Assembly (NCBI GenBank): GCA_035606695.1
Contig: DATNEW010000049.1
Location: 1 to 64,000 of the forward strand
DNA: 64,000 bases
Reading direction: 5' to 3'
Source of the DNA: Gemmatimonadaceae bacterium
GTDB lineage: Bacteria > Gemmatimonadota > Gemmatimonadetes > Gemmatimonadales > Gemmatimonadaceae
A program made the translations under genes and the position numbers. Each line of letters starts with the position of its first letter. Within the stretch, counting starts at the first letter, position 1. The notes beneath the pieces were generated by a model. It searched no databases and had not been told where the DNA came from. It saw nothing but the letters and a program-made list of their open reading frames with translations. Positions 18,229 through 29,463 of the stretch are shown here, one piece after another.

Positions 18229-19890
18229 ATGAGTCTTCTCATCACGGCGGCAATCGCGTTCGTCGGCGGTGCGGCGTTCGTCGCGCTGCTGTTCAGACGT
18301 CGGCGCTCTGACGACGACGGGCGTTCCCGCGCCGCGCTCACGCGCGTCGATGCGCATCGCTCGTCCGCGACGTCGGGTTCCCGCCTGACGCCGGCCAAGT
18401 CCACGGCGCTCGGGCGCGAGGCACAGGAGCGATTCGAGACGCGAGAGGCGACGCGCGATCTCGAGATCCTCGATCGGTTGCTTCGAGATCTGCGCGACTT
18501 GAGCGGCGCCGACGAAGCGATCTTCTGGCGATGGGTGGAAGCGCGGCAGACGCTGATGCCGGGCGCGTGGTCGACCGAAGGGACGTCACGTCCGACGTCG
18601 TTCGACATGCGCTCGTGGGGACCGCTCGTGCGATCGAGCGCCGAGTATCGCGAGCTGCAGCTCGTCGCGCGCGACGACGGCGCACCTGAATTCGCGGCGG
18701 CGCCGGTCCTCGGCGGACCCGGGGTGTATGGCGTCCTCTCGCTCACCGCGGCGACCGGGTTGCGATTCGACGACGCCGGAGCACGCGAATGGCTGCCGCG
18801 ATTCGCCGCGCAGGTCAGCGCGCTGATCCAGCTCTTCGATCTGCGGCGCGATTACGGACGCCACATGCGCCAGGGCCAGGCGCTCCTCGATGCAGTGCAG
18901 CGCATGCATGGGCATCGGAGTGCGGAGGCGTTGGGGCAGGCACTGTGCGAGACGGCGCGCGACGTCACCTCGGCTCCGGTCGCGGGCCTCGTGCGATGGA
19001 ACGACGCCGAGAAGCACGGCGTTGTTCAGGCTACGTCGCCGTCGATCGACGTCGAGCCGGGCTTTCACGTGACGGTGGATTCGATCATCGGGCAGGCGTG
19101 CGTTGCGCAGCTGCCCTTGGTGCTCGAAGACGCGGCGTCCGCCGTGAAGGAGACCTGCCCGTACGGCGGCATGGCTCGGCCGGTTGGATCGCTGGCCATC
19201 GTCCCGGTGCAGAGCGGCAATCAGGTGATCGGCGCGTTGATCGTCGAGGGAAAGGAGCCGAGCGACGTGGGCCAGCTCGAGGCGCGCAATCTGGGGCTTC
19301 TCGCGGCGGTAGCGCGCGGTCCGCTCGAGATCATCTGGGAGATCGAGGAGGTCAGTCGTCGAGCGCGAACGGACCCGCTCACGGGCCTGTCGAATCGCCG
19401 GCACTTCGACGAGCAGCTGCGGCGCGTCGTGGCGGAGACGGATCGGTTTGGTGGAACGTGTTCGCTGATTCTGGTGGATCTCGATCACTTCAAGCAGGTG
19501 AACGATCAGTTCGGCCATGAGGCGGGCGATACGGTGCTCAAGCACGTCGCGCAGGTGTTGTGCGACGGCGTGCGCGAAGTGGACGTGTGCGCGCGCTATG
19601 GCGGCGAGGAGATCGCCATTCTGCTGCCGCAGACGTCGGAGCAGGGTGCCTACGAGCTGGCTGAGCGGCTGCGGCAGACGCTGGAGGCGCGGCCGAGTTC
19701 GCATGCGGGGCAAGGAATTCCGGTGACGGCCTCGTTCGGCGTGGCGACGTATCCGGCGCCGGTGCCGTATGGGGACTGGCTGGTGTTGGCCGCCGACAAG
19801 GCGTTGTACGAGGCGAAGGCGAGCGGGAGAAACTGCGTGAAGGTAATTCAGCCAAAGCAAGTCACTCCAGCGCTTTACAAGGCTCGCTGA
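18229..19890 (+). CDS. Membrane-anchored GAF-GGDEF diguanylate cyclase
   Basis: A 553-residue protein with one N-terminal membrane segment (LLITAAIAFVGGAAFVALLF), GAF-like regions from about residue 80 to 370, and a C-terminal GGDEF domain. The active-site motif is GGEEI at 458-462, and an allosteric I-site RxxD is at 449-452, exactly five residues upstream. The domain makes c-di-GMP from two GTP. The terminal Ile replacing Phe in GGEEF is unusual but the two acidic residues are kept, so activity is likely. ATG 18229 is chosen over upstream frames that would translate the repeat. It likely feeds the HD-GYP protein at 47.4 kb. Confidence 0.88.
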   Translation: MSLLITAAIAFVGGAAFVALLFRRRRSDDDGRSRAALTRVDAHRSSATSGSRLTPAKSTALGREAQERFETREATRDLEILDRLLRDLRDLSGADEAIFWRWVEARQTLMPGAWSTEGTSRPTSFDMRSWGPLVRSSAEYRELQLVARDDGAPEFAAAPVLGGPGVYGVLSLTAATGLRFDDAGAREWLPRFAAQVSALIQLFDLRRDYGRHMRQGQALLDAVQRMHGHRSAEALGQALCETARDVTSAPVAGLVRWNDAEKHGVVQATSPSIDVEPGFHVTVDSIIGQACVAQLPLVLEDAASAVKETCPYGGMARPVGSLAIVPVQSGNQVIGALIVEGKEPSDVGQLEARNLGLLAAVARGPLEIIWEIEEVSRRARTDPLTGLSNRRHFDEQLRRVVAETDRFGGTCSLILVDLDHFKQVNDQFGHEAGDTVLKHVAQVLCDGVREVDVCARYGGEEIAILLPQTSEQGAYELAERLRQTLEARPSSHAGQGIPVTASFGVATYPAPVPYGDWLVLAADKALYEAKASGRNCVKVIQPKQVTPALYKAR

Positions 19891-19915
19891 CGAGGCTGCT
19901 TCACGAAGATCGCTG

Positions 19916-19943
19916 TTGATTCCGGGCGCGAATCGACTAGATT
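19916..19943 (+). promoter_or_regulatory. Probable sigma-70 promoter of ssrA
   Basis: A -35-like TTGATT (19916-19921) and a -10-like TAGATT (19938-19943) are separated by 16 bases. The first base of the tmRNA acceptor stem lies 10 bases downstream of the -10. Position and sequence both fit a housekeeping promoter. Confidence 0.7.
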
Positions 19944-19952
19944 CAGTGTTAC

Positions 19953-20308
19953 GGGGGCGACTGGCTTCGACGGGGTAAGTGAAGCCGTGGCTGCGTGCCC
20001 AGGTCGTGGAGCACCTGGTAAAACACTCCGCAACATTCCAACTGCGAACAACAACTTCGCCCTTGCCGCGTAACTTCTAGTTACGCCCGCAAGTGCCTCT
20101 GAGGAAGCTCGCCCGGGGCGGCTTCTTAGGTATCGGAAATCCGGGTTGGCTGGTGCGTACGCCTTCGGCGTACCGGCGAGACGAAGAGGGCTTACTCGCG
20201 AGTGGGTCGTCTGCCAACCAGCGCGCGGGGACATCTAACGGCGGACTACGCACGTAGGAGCTGTGGTCGATCTATTCTCGGACCCGGGTTCAATTCCCGG
20301 CGCCTCCA
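19953..20308 (+). ncRNA. ssrA: Transfer-messenger RNA (tmRNA)
   Basis: The tRNA-like ends are clear. The 5' GGGGGCGACTGG pairs with 3' CGCCTCC (one G-U pair), and the T-arm GGGTTCAATTCCC is followed by the acceptor strand and discriminator A at 20308. The CCA end is not encoded. The tag frame begins with GCG at 20044 and reads ANNNFALAA before TAA (20071-20073), giving the usual LAA-type degron recognised by ClpXP. With SmpB it rescues stalled ribosomes. A T-arm alone might suggest a tRNA, but the tag and the 5' signature identify tmRNA. Confidence 0.96.
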
Positions 20309-20331
20309 CTGAAATCGGATGTAGCAACGTT

Positions 20332-20360
20332 CAACGGCGTCCAGACTCTGGGCGCCGTTG
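20332..20360 (+). terminator. Rho-independent-type hairpin after ssrA
   Basis: CAACGGCG (20332-20339) pairs with CGCCGTTG (20353-20360) around a 13-base interior that can pair further. A weak TTT follows at 20365. It begins 24 bases after the tmRNA 3' end and lies before the converging HTH gene, so it probably ends ssrA transcription. Confidence 0.6.
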
Positions 20361-20384
20361 TGCGTTTCAGACCGTTACTCGTTT

Positions 20385-21179
20385 CTAATTCCAGAACGTT
20401 GAAGGCATGTCCTGGGCGACGTCGGTGATGCGACTCAGCGCCCGCGACCTGAGCTGATCCACGACCCAGGAAGTCGGCTGTCCCGCGATCTCGCGCAGCG
20501 TGACATCGGTGAGGCGGCGCGCCAGCCGCGCCAGCGTATGGTGATGCACGCCCAATTCAGTCGCGACAACCGGCCAACTGTCGCCCGCGGCTCGGAGCCC
20601 GGTGCCGCGCACGAGCAACAGCCAGCCGAGAAAATCCTCGAGACGCAGCCCGTCGTCGGGCACGATGCGGCGCCATTGATGCCAGAGCGTCGAGCGGTCG
20701 CACCCGACCCGCGTCGCGAGCATGCCGATCGAAGCGGCATCTCGCGGTTCATCACAGGCAATGCTCAGCGCGTGCCCCAACGCCGAGGGAACGGTCGTCG
20801 TTGCGCGAATGCGTTGCCCGACGCGAATGAACCACGCACGCACGAGCGCACGACACACCACCCGCCGCAACCGTCGCTCGAATGCATGTAGTCCAACAAG
20901 ACTATCGCGGAAGAGCTCCCGGTCGTCGTGACCTTGATCGTGCACGGAACCGGTGACAACGACGAGCGGAACGAACGGCGCGCCGTCGCGCAATGCCGCG
21001 ACCTTCGGCGTCAGCTCGCCGAGGGAAATCCATGGGTCGGCAACGATCGTGCACCGGGCCGTGCGATGCAACTCGTTGAATCGACTCCACTCCGTAACGA
21101 GGGTGACCTGCCCGACGTCGTGCAACGCGACGCCGGCACGCCGCACGAGTTGCGGCTCCGTGGCAAAGATGATGATCAT
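20385..21179 (-). CDS. HTH transcriptional regulator with pseudo-receiver-like N-terminus
   Basis: A 264-residue protein. The C-terminal 110 residues contain two helix-turn-helix units in an AraC-like arrangement (ASIGMLATRVGCDRSTLWHQ and WPVVATELGVHHHTLARL). The N-terminal 110 residues have receiver-like alternation, with an Asp in TIVADPW and a Thr in LVVVTG, but the usual Lys is not evident. ATG 21179 is used because upstream frame sequence overlaps the divergent acetyltransferase gene. It probably regulates itself and the GNAT gene through the phased repeats at 21233-21265 (inference). Ligand unknown. Confidence 0.65.
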   Translation of the reverse strand: MIIIFATEPQLVRRAGVALHDVGQVTLVTEWSRFNELHRTARCTIVADPWISLGELTPKVAALRDGAPFVPLVVVTGSVHDQGHDDRELFRDSLVGLHAFERRLRRVVCRALVRAWFIRVGQRIRATTTVPSALGHALSIACDEPRDAASIGMLATRVGCDRSTLWHQWRRIVPDDGLRLEDFLGWLLLVRGTGLRAAGDSWPVVATELGVHHHTLARLARRLTDVTLREIAGQPTSWVVDQLRSRALSRITDVAQDMPSTFWN

Positions 21180-21232
21180 CGCGCACCTCCGGGTTCGAGC
21201 CGCGGCCGATCGCGACGCACTGTAGCGCGCCC

Positions 21233-21265
21233 GCGTGAGCAGTGCGTGAGCGCTGCGTGAGCAAT
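21233..21265. promoter_or_regulatory. Three 11-base phased direct repeats between divergent genes
   Basis: GCGTGAGC occurs at 21233, 21244 and 21255, each exactly 11 bases apart, about one helical turn, within the 124-base gap between the HTH regulator (start 21179, minus) and the GNAT gene (start 21304, plus). Same-face spacing is what a cooperative regulator would need. An operator is inferred and no binding data exist here. Confidence 0.45.
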
Positions 21266-21303
21266 CAGGCTGTCGCCGAGTGTTATTGATTCTCCGGGCC
21301 CCA

Positions 21304-22131
21304 ATGCATCTCATCCGCTTCCCAAGCGCGGCGCGCTTTCGAGCCGCCGCCGACTCGTTTCTCCTGCGCCACGAGGCGCAGCACGGGCTCATGCTCGGTA
21401 TCCTCGGCGAGCTCGCCGAGCTGCCGCCCGGCGGACTCGCGGTCGTCGCGATCGACAACGGCGGGAGCGCGGAAGTGCTCGGCGTCGCGTTTCGGCTGGA
21501 CACCCGTTTGCTCGTCTCGCGCGTCGAGCCGGACGCGCGAGACGAATTCGCTCAGCTGCTCCGCAAGGAGCCGTGCAGTGCCGTCGTGGGCAACGCCGAG
21601 ACGGTGCGCGCGGTGACGGCGGCGATGGCCCGCGCGATCGAGCATTCGCTGGCGCAAGGCGTGTACGTAAATCGCCGCGTGATGTGGCCGGACCGGCATC
21701 CGACCGGCGCACGCCGGCTGGCGACGCCAGGTGATGAGGAAACTCTAATCGCATGGCACATCGCGCTCAGCGCGGCCATCGGACAGCGCGAGACGCTCGA
21801 GCATGCACGCGAATCGATCGCGCGCCGGATCGCGTCGCACGCGCTGCATGTCTGGGAAGACGGCGGTCGTATCGTCTCGAGCGCGGCGGCGGTCGGCCGG
21901 ACCGCGCACGGCGTGAGGATCAATCTCGTCTACACGCCGCTCGAGCTTCGCGGCCGCGGCTACGCGTCGATGCTGGTGGCCGATCTCACGGACGAGCTGC
22001 TGCGCGACGGGCGCGAGTTCGTCTTCCTGCACACCGATCTCGCGAACCCGACCTCGAACAGGATCTACCAGCGACTCGGCTACGAGCGCGCGGGTGATTT
22101 TCTCATGGCGTCGTTCGAACCCGCGAACTAA
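21304..22131 (+). CDS. GNAT-family N-acetyltransferase
   Basis: A 275-residue protein. The C-terminal half carries a GNAT domain with the acetyl-CoA pyrophosphate loop in LELRGRGYASMLVADL (motif A) and NPTSNRIYQRLGYERAG (motif B), typical of GCN5-related acetyltransferases. The N-terminal half resembles a degenerate GNAT copy, as in tandem GNAT proteins. ATG 21304 follows the phased repeats. A GTG at 21280 would add eight residues. The end overlaps the converging flippase-like gene by 4 bases. Substrate unknown. Confidence 0.8.
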   Translation: MHLIRFPSAARFRAAADSFLLRHEAQHGLMLGILGELAELPPGGLAVVAIDNGGSAEVLGVAFRLDTRLLVSRVEPDARDEFAQLLRKEPCSAVVGNAETVRAVTAAMARAIEHSLAQGVYVNRRVMWPDRHPTGARRLATPGDEETLIAWHIALSAAIGQRETLEHARESIARRIASHALHVWEDGGRIVSSAAAVGRTAHGVRINLVYTPLELRGRGYASMLVADLTDELLRDGREFVFLHTDLANPTSNRIYQRLGYERAGDFLMASFEPAN

Positions 22132-23162
22132 TCGTCCGCGCTCTCGGGCGACCGCGAATGCAGATCGAGCCCGCGATCCTCGGCGCGCACGACCTGCTTG
22201 CGCTTGAAGATGAACTCCGGCGCGAGGGCGATTCCGAGCAGGGTGACGGGAATGATCTGCTGCGTTTGAATGAGGAACGCGACGGCGATCGCCTGATCCT
22301 TATCCATTCCGAACCCGACGGCCGTCAGCGCATACACCGCCTGGAACACGCCGACGTTGCCAGGCGTCGCGCGCACGGCGAAGCCGAGGTTGACGGCGAG
22401 CAGCGCGGCGACGGTACCAACGGGCGACAGATTGAAATGCGCGGAACGCGCGGTCAACGCGTAGGTCCACACTTGCAGCGCCCAGATCGACACCGAGATC
22501 AGGAGCGCCATGCCGAATCGGGGGCCGGTGGAAATGCCGCCGATCGTATGACCGAAGTGGCGGAAGTAGTTCGCGACGCGAGACCGCCATCCGATCGCGC
22601 CTGTTACTTCGGCCGCGAGCGGCGCCGCGGATTCGGCGATGTCCGGGCGGCGGACCAGATAGACGAGGAACACCGCGATGAGCGCGAGCCCGGCCCACGC
22701 GAACGGCTTGGCGCGCGAAAGCGACGACGGCAGATCGAGGAATGAGACGGCCAGCGCGAGCATCACGACGTACCCGATCAGCTCGAACATTCGCTCGAGC
22801 GCGAGCGTCGCGAGCACCTTCGCGCTCTGCACGTGGGCGGCTCGGGCAACGAACACGACGCGCGCCGCTTCGCCGCCGTTGGCGACGAGCACGTTGTTGA
22901 GACCGGCGCCGGCGAACGTCGCCTTGAGCGCCATCCACAATGACGGCGCGCCAACGGGGCGCAGGAAGATCCACCAGCGCACGCCTTTCAGCGCCAGCGA
23001 CAACAGGTTGACGAGCGCCGCAAGCAGCAGAATGGTGCGATTGGCGCTCACGATACTCTGCCACGTCGTCTGCCAATTGACCTTTCGCGCAAACAACACC
23101 AGCGCCGCGATGATGACGACGCTTAGCAACAGTCGGATGCTGCGCGAAACGGCTTTCTTCAT
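22128..23162 (-). CDS. Lysylphosphatidylglycerol synthase TM-region / UPF0104 flippase-like protein
   Basis: A 344-residue integral-membrane protein with about eight hydrophobic segments and the UPF0104 hallmark pattern: KGVRWWIFLRP after the second segment, then GGEAARVVFVARAA and an ERMFELIGY motif in a central helix. The family includes the membrane half of MprF and predicted lipid or polyprenol-sugar flippases. It is the last gene of a minus-strand trio with a NodB deacetylase and a GT4 glycosyltransferase, suggesting glycolipid or cell-envelope sugar assembly (inference). It has no aminoacyl-transferase domain, so it cannot itself make lysyl-PG. Confidence 0.82.
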   Translation of the reverse strand: MKKAVSRSIRLLLSVVIIAALVLFARKVNWQTTWQSIVSANRTILLLAALVNLLSLALKGVRWWIFLRPVGAPSLWMALKATFAGAGLNNVLVANGGEAARVVFVARAAHVQSAKVLATLALERMFELIGYVVMLALAVSFLDLPSSLSRAKPFAWAGLALIAVFLVYLVRRPDIAESAAPLAAEVTGAIGWRSRVANYFRHFGHTIGGISTGPRFGMALLISVSIWALQVWTYALTARSAHFNLSPVGTVAALLAVNLGFAVRATPGNVGVFQAVYALTAVGFGMDKDQAIAVAFLIQTQQIIPVTLLGIALAPEFIFKRKQVVRAEDRGLDLHSRSPESADD

Positions 23163-23201
23163 GCGGTGGTCAGGCGATGGTCAGTCGTGATCAATCAGTG
23201 A

Positions 23202-23894
23202 TCAATCGGCGTCGAACAGCTCGAATTCGAAACCCTGAGCCAGCAGACGATCGACAATCAAGGGCACTGCGCGTGCCGTTTGCGTCCGATCCCCTTGAGG
23301 ATCGTAGCCGTCTCCGTCGTGCAAGAGAAGGATCGACCCGGGACGAGCTCCGTCGACGGTACGCTGGGCGATCACGTCGACGCCCGGCCTGTCGGAGTCC
23401 CACACGCCGAGCGACCACCCGACGGTCCGCTGGCCGAGCGAGCGCGCGATCGCCGTGACCCAGGGCGCACGGAAGCCGTGCGGCGCGCGAAAGAGGTGCG
23501 GCGTCACGCCCGACGCCCGCTGAATCGCCTCGGTGCCGAGCGTGAGATCGCGCCGCACATAGGCCGGCGACTTGAAGTGCAGCTTGCGATGAAACCAGCC
23601 GTGATTGCCGATCGAATGTCCTTCATCGGCGACGCGCCGCACGAGATCCGGCCACTGCTCGGCGTGGCGGCCGAGGATGAAGAACGTGGCCTTCACGCCG
23701 CGATCGCGCAGGGCGTCGAGGATGAATGGCGTCGCATTGGGATTGGGCCCGTCGTCGAACGTGAGCGCGACGCGTTTTCCGCCGCCGGACACGTGCGTGA
23801 TGGGTTTGCCGAAAACGAAGCTGTTGCGGTGAAACGCGCCGTGCGCGGCGCCGCCGATCACGACGACGCCGGCGCCCAGACTTTCGAGAATCAT
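23202..23894 (-). CDS. Polysaccharide deacetylase (NodB domain)
   Basis: A 230-residue carbohydrate esterase family 4 domain. Motif 1 is LTFDDGPN near residue 44, motif 2 is HSIGNHGWFH near residue 92 with the two metal histidines, motif 3 is LFRAPHGFR, and motif 4 includes GSILLLHDG. These metal enzymes remove N-acetyl groups from chitin-like, GlcNAc or peptidoglycan chains. A hydrophobic N-terminal segment (LGAGVVVIGGAAHGAF) may act as a membrane anchor. It sits 18 bases downstream of the glycosyltransferase and 39 bases before the flippase-like gene, so the three are probably one transcript. Confidence 0.92.
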   Translation of the reverse strand: MILESLGAGVVVIGGAAHGAFHRNSFVFGKPITHVSGGGKRVALTFDDGPNPNATPFILDALRDRGVKATFFILGRHAEQWPDLVRRVADEGHSIGNHGWFHRKLHFKSPAYVRRDLTLGTEAIQRASGVTPHLFRAPHGFRAPWVTAIARSLGQRTVGWSLGVWDSDRPGVDVIAQRTVDGARPGSILLLHDGDGYDPQGDRTQTARAVPLIVDRLLAQGFEFELFDAD

Positions 23895-25098
23895 GCGGCG
23901 GTGTGCCGTGCGCTATGCGCTAACGGCGACGTTTCCGAGAACGCCCTGATACACGTCCAGCACGCGAGACGTGACACGCGACCACGAATATTCGAGCGAA
24001 TTCTGACGCCCGGTGGTGCCGAGCTGAATCGCCAGTCCTTCGTCGTCGAGCACGCGCACGAGCGCGTCGGCCAATGCGTCGCGGTCGCCGCACGGCACCA
24101 TGAGCGCCTCACGCTCGTTCACCACGACGTCCTGGAAGCCGAGGATGTCGGAGCACACGACGGGCGTCTCGCACGCCATGGATTCGAGCAGCGTGATGCC
24201 GAACGAGGCCTTGGTGGTGGGGCAGGCGTACACACTACTATGGGCGTAGTAGCTGGGACGTCCCTCGAGGACCGAGCCGACGAAGACGATGTCCTTGTCG
24301 CCGTTCGCCTGCTTGTAGTAGTGCTCGCGCAGCGGACCGTCGCCCACGACCACGAGCCGCGCCTGGCGGCCGTTCGTGCCCTTCGACTTCACCTTGCGGA
24401 ACGAGTCGATCAGCGTCGTGAGTCCGTTGCGCGGATCGAAGCGGCCGAGGAAGAGAATCGTCGGAACGTCCTTCGAAATCCCCGGCGGGGGAGGAGCGCT
24501 CGGATGAAAGACATCGGTGTCGATGCCGTTCGGAATGATCTGCCAGTCCGCCTCGAAATACCGATTGAGCGCGACGGTCGTGCTCTTCGACACCGCGATG
24601 GGCGTGGCGAGCATGTCGAGCCGTTTCTGGAAAAAGCGGTTGAACGCGGTGTATCCGACCGAGCGATCGAAGTACGTATGGAAGGTGCCGACGACCGGGA
24701 TGCCGAGTCGGTCCGATTCCTCGATGGCGAGCAGCGGAAGCACGGGCGTGAGCGGCGAGTGCACGTGCACGATGTCGTACTTGCCCTCACGCAGCACGCG
24801 GCGCATGTCGCGGCGGAGATTCCACCCGACTGTGATGCGTGCCTGTGAGCCGTTGCAATAGACGGGCTGGCTGCGACCCAGGCGAATGACGTGTGGCTGC
24901 TCTTGAGCGCCCGGGATGTGGGACGTGATGACGTCCACATGGTGTCCGCGGCGGCGCGCTTCGCGGGCGAAGAAGTGCACGTGCTCGCAAACGCCGCCCA
25001 GATGCGGATAGTAGTACTCGGTTACCAGCGCGATCCGCAGCGGATTGGGATCGCTCGGCAGGAACTCGAGGTCCGGGAGGTTGGGCAGCGTCGGGTGG

Positions 25099-27930
<2,832 letters not shown>

Positions 27931-27983
27931 GCTTCGTCACGGGAAACGGCCCGGCTCCGAACTGCTCGCGTGCGATTCGTTCG

Positions 27984-29363
27984 CTAGCAGCCGCAGCCAA
28001 ACCGCAGCTTGTCGGGATCCGTTGGGGGCGGCGTCGGGTAATCGCCTGAGAAACACGCATGGCAAAAGCCGTGCGGGCCGGATGGGACCGATTCGAGCAT
28101 TCCATCCAGCGAGAGATATCCCAGCGTATCGACACCAAGGTGCTTCGCGATTTCGTCGGTCGTATAGTTCGCGGCGATGAGCTCTTCGCGCGACGGTGTA
28201 TCGATCCCGTAATAGCATGGCCCGGTGACGGGCGATGAGCTGACGCGCATGTGAACCTCGCGCGCGCCGGCGGCGCGCACGAGTGCAACGAGCCCGCGGG
28301 TCGTCGTGCCGCGCACGATGGAGTCGTCGACCATCACGACGCTCTTGCCGTCGAGCACTTCACGCACCGGGTTGTACTTGACCTTGACCTTGGCGTCGCG
28401 CCCGGCCTGCGTCGGCTGAATGAACGTGCGGCCGACGTAGTGATTGCGAATCAATGCGAGCTCGTAGGGCAGGCCGCTCTCCTCGGCGAATCCGAGCGCG
28501 GCGGAATTCGACGAGTCGGGCACGCTGAACACGAGCTCCGCGGCCGGCGCGGGACATTCCTGCGCCAACCGCCGCCCGAGTGCGCGGCGCGCGCGGTCGA
28601 CCGAGCCGCCGTAGACGCGGCTGTCGGGGCGCGCGAAATACACAAACTCGAATACGCACCGATGCAGATCGCGCTTCGGCATGGGAAACGACGATTGAAT
28701 CTCCCCGCCGCGCACGGACACGATCTCGCCAGGCTCGACGTCGCGCAGAATCGTGGCACCGACGATGTCGAGCGCGCACGTCTCCGACGCGAACACGATC
28801 GCGTCGCCGAGCTTGCCCATGGCCAGCGGACGCCAGCCGCGCGGGTCGCGCGCCGCGAGCAGCGTGTCGCCCATCGCGACGATCAGACTGAACGCGCCCT
28901 CGACACCATTGAGGGCATCGGCCAATCGTTCGGCCGGCGTCGGTGCGTTCGATTTCGCGAGGCGATGGACGATCACCTCGGAATCGTTCGTCGACGAAAA
29001 GATGGAGCCGTTGTCCTCGAGCTCCATGCGCAACTCGGCGGCATTGATCAGGTTGCCGTTGTGCGCGAGGGTGATGTAGCCGCCTTTCGAGCGAGCGACG
29101 ACGGGCTGCGCGTTCTCGATCGTCGACGATCCCGCGGTCGAGTACCGCGTGTGGCCCACGGCCGAGATGCCGGGGATCTTCGACAGCTCGCGGGCGAGCG
29201 TGTCGGAGAGCGTCCCCATGCTGCGGACCGCGTGTGCGGTGCCCTGCGGGTCGATCGATACGACGCCGACCGATTCCTGTCCGCGATGCTGCAGTGAATA
29301 AAGCCCAAGCTGCGCGATGTGAGTCGCGTCAGGGTGGCCATGAACTCCGAATATACCGCACAT
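27984..29363 (-). CDS. purF: Amidophosphoribosyltransferase
   Basis: A 459-residue enzyme for the first committed step of purine synthesis (PRPP plus glutamine to phosphoribosylamine). The N-terminal nucleophile is C2 after Met removal (MCGIFGVHG). The Ntn glutaminase shows LQHRGQES, GHTRYSTAG and NGNL. The phosphoribosyltransferase domain has the PRPP loop VVMVDDSIVRGTTT near residue 340. The tail contains a cysteine-rich end (CGC), as in B. subtilis-type Fe-S PurF. An 88-base gap to purL is occupied by a family A repeat. No purine riboswitch-like fold was recognised upstream. Confidence 0.96.
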   Translation of the reverse strand: MCGIFGVHGHPDATHIAQLGLYSLQHRGQESVGVVSIDPQGTAHAVRSMGTLSDTLARELSKIPGISAVGHTRYSTAGSSTIENAQPVVARSKGGYITLAHNGNLINAAELRMELEDNGSIFSSTNDSEVIVHRLAKSNAPTPAERLADALNGVEGAFSLIVAMGDTLLAARDPRGWRPLAMGKLGDAIVFASETCALDIVGATILRDVEPGEIVSVRGGEIQSSFPMPKRDLHRCVFEFVYFARPDSRVYGGSVDRARRALGRRLAQECPAPAAELVFSVPDSSNSAALGFAEESGLPYELALIRNHYVGRTFIQPTQAGRDAKVKVKYNPVREVLDGKSVVMVDDSIVRGTTTRGLVALVRAAGAREVHMRVSSSPVTGPCYYGIDTPSREELIAANYTTDEIAKHLGVDTLGYLSLDGMLESVPSGPHGFCHACFSGDYPTPPPTDPDKLRFGCGC

Positions 29364-29382
29364 TGGGTTTGTCTATTATTGC

Positions 29383-29463
29383 GTCAGCCCGAGGCGCGAA
29401 GGGCCGAAAGGATCTCATCCGCGTGGATGTGGACGAGGTCCTTCGGTTCGCTCAGGATGACAA
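29383..29463. repeat. Family A repeat, copy 2 (purF-purL junction)
   Basis: The right arm carries GAAGGACC / TCAGGATGAC in the same order as copy 1, and the left arm is an imperfect inverse (GTCAGCCCGAGG...CGAAAGGAT). The TGA stop of purL at 29452-29454 lies inside the TCATCCTGA part, read on the minus strand. It fills nearly the whole gap between the two purine genes. Confidence 0.75.

Noticed and set aside
20270-20310. A T-arm and acceptor strand resembling a tRNA 3' half
   Set aside because: It pairs with the 5' end at 19953 and belongs to the tmRNA. No anticodon arm is present.
23280-24848. A 522-codon plus-strand frame opposite the NodB and GT4 genes
   Set aside because: Both minus-strand genes have complete catalytic motifs. 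The plus frame has none.
29364-29451. A purine riboswitch upstream of purF
   Set aside because: The gap is occupied by a family A repeat, and no conserved purine-riboswitch core was recognised.
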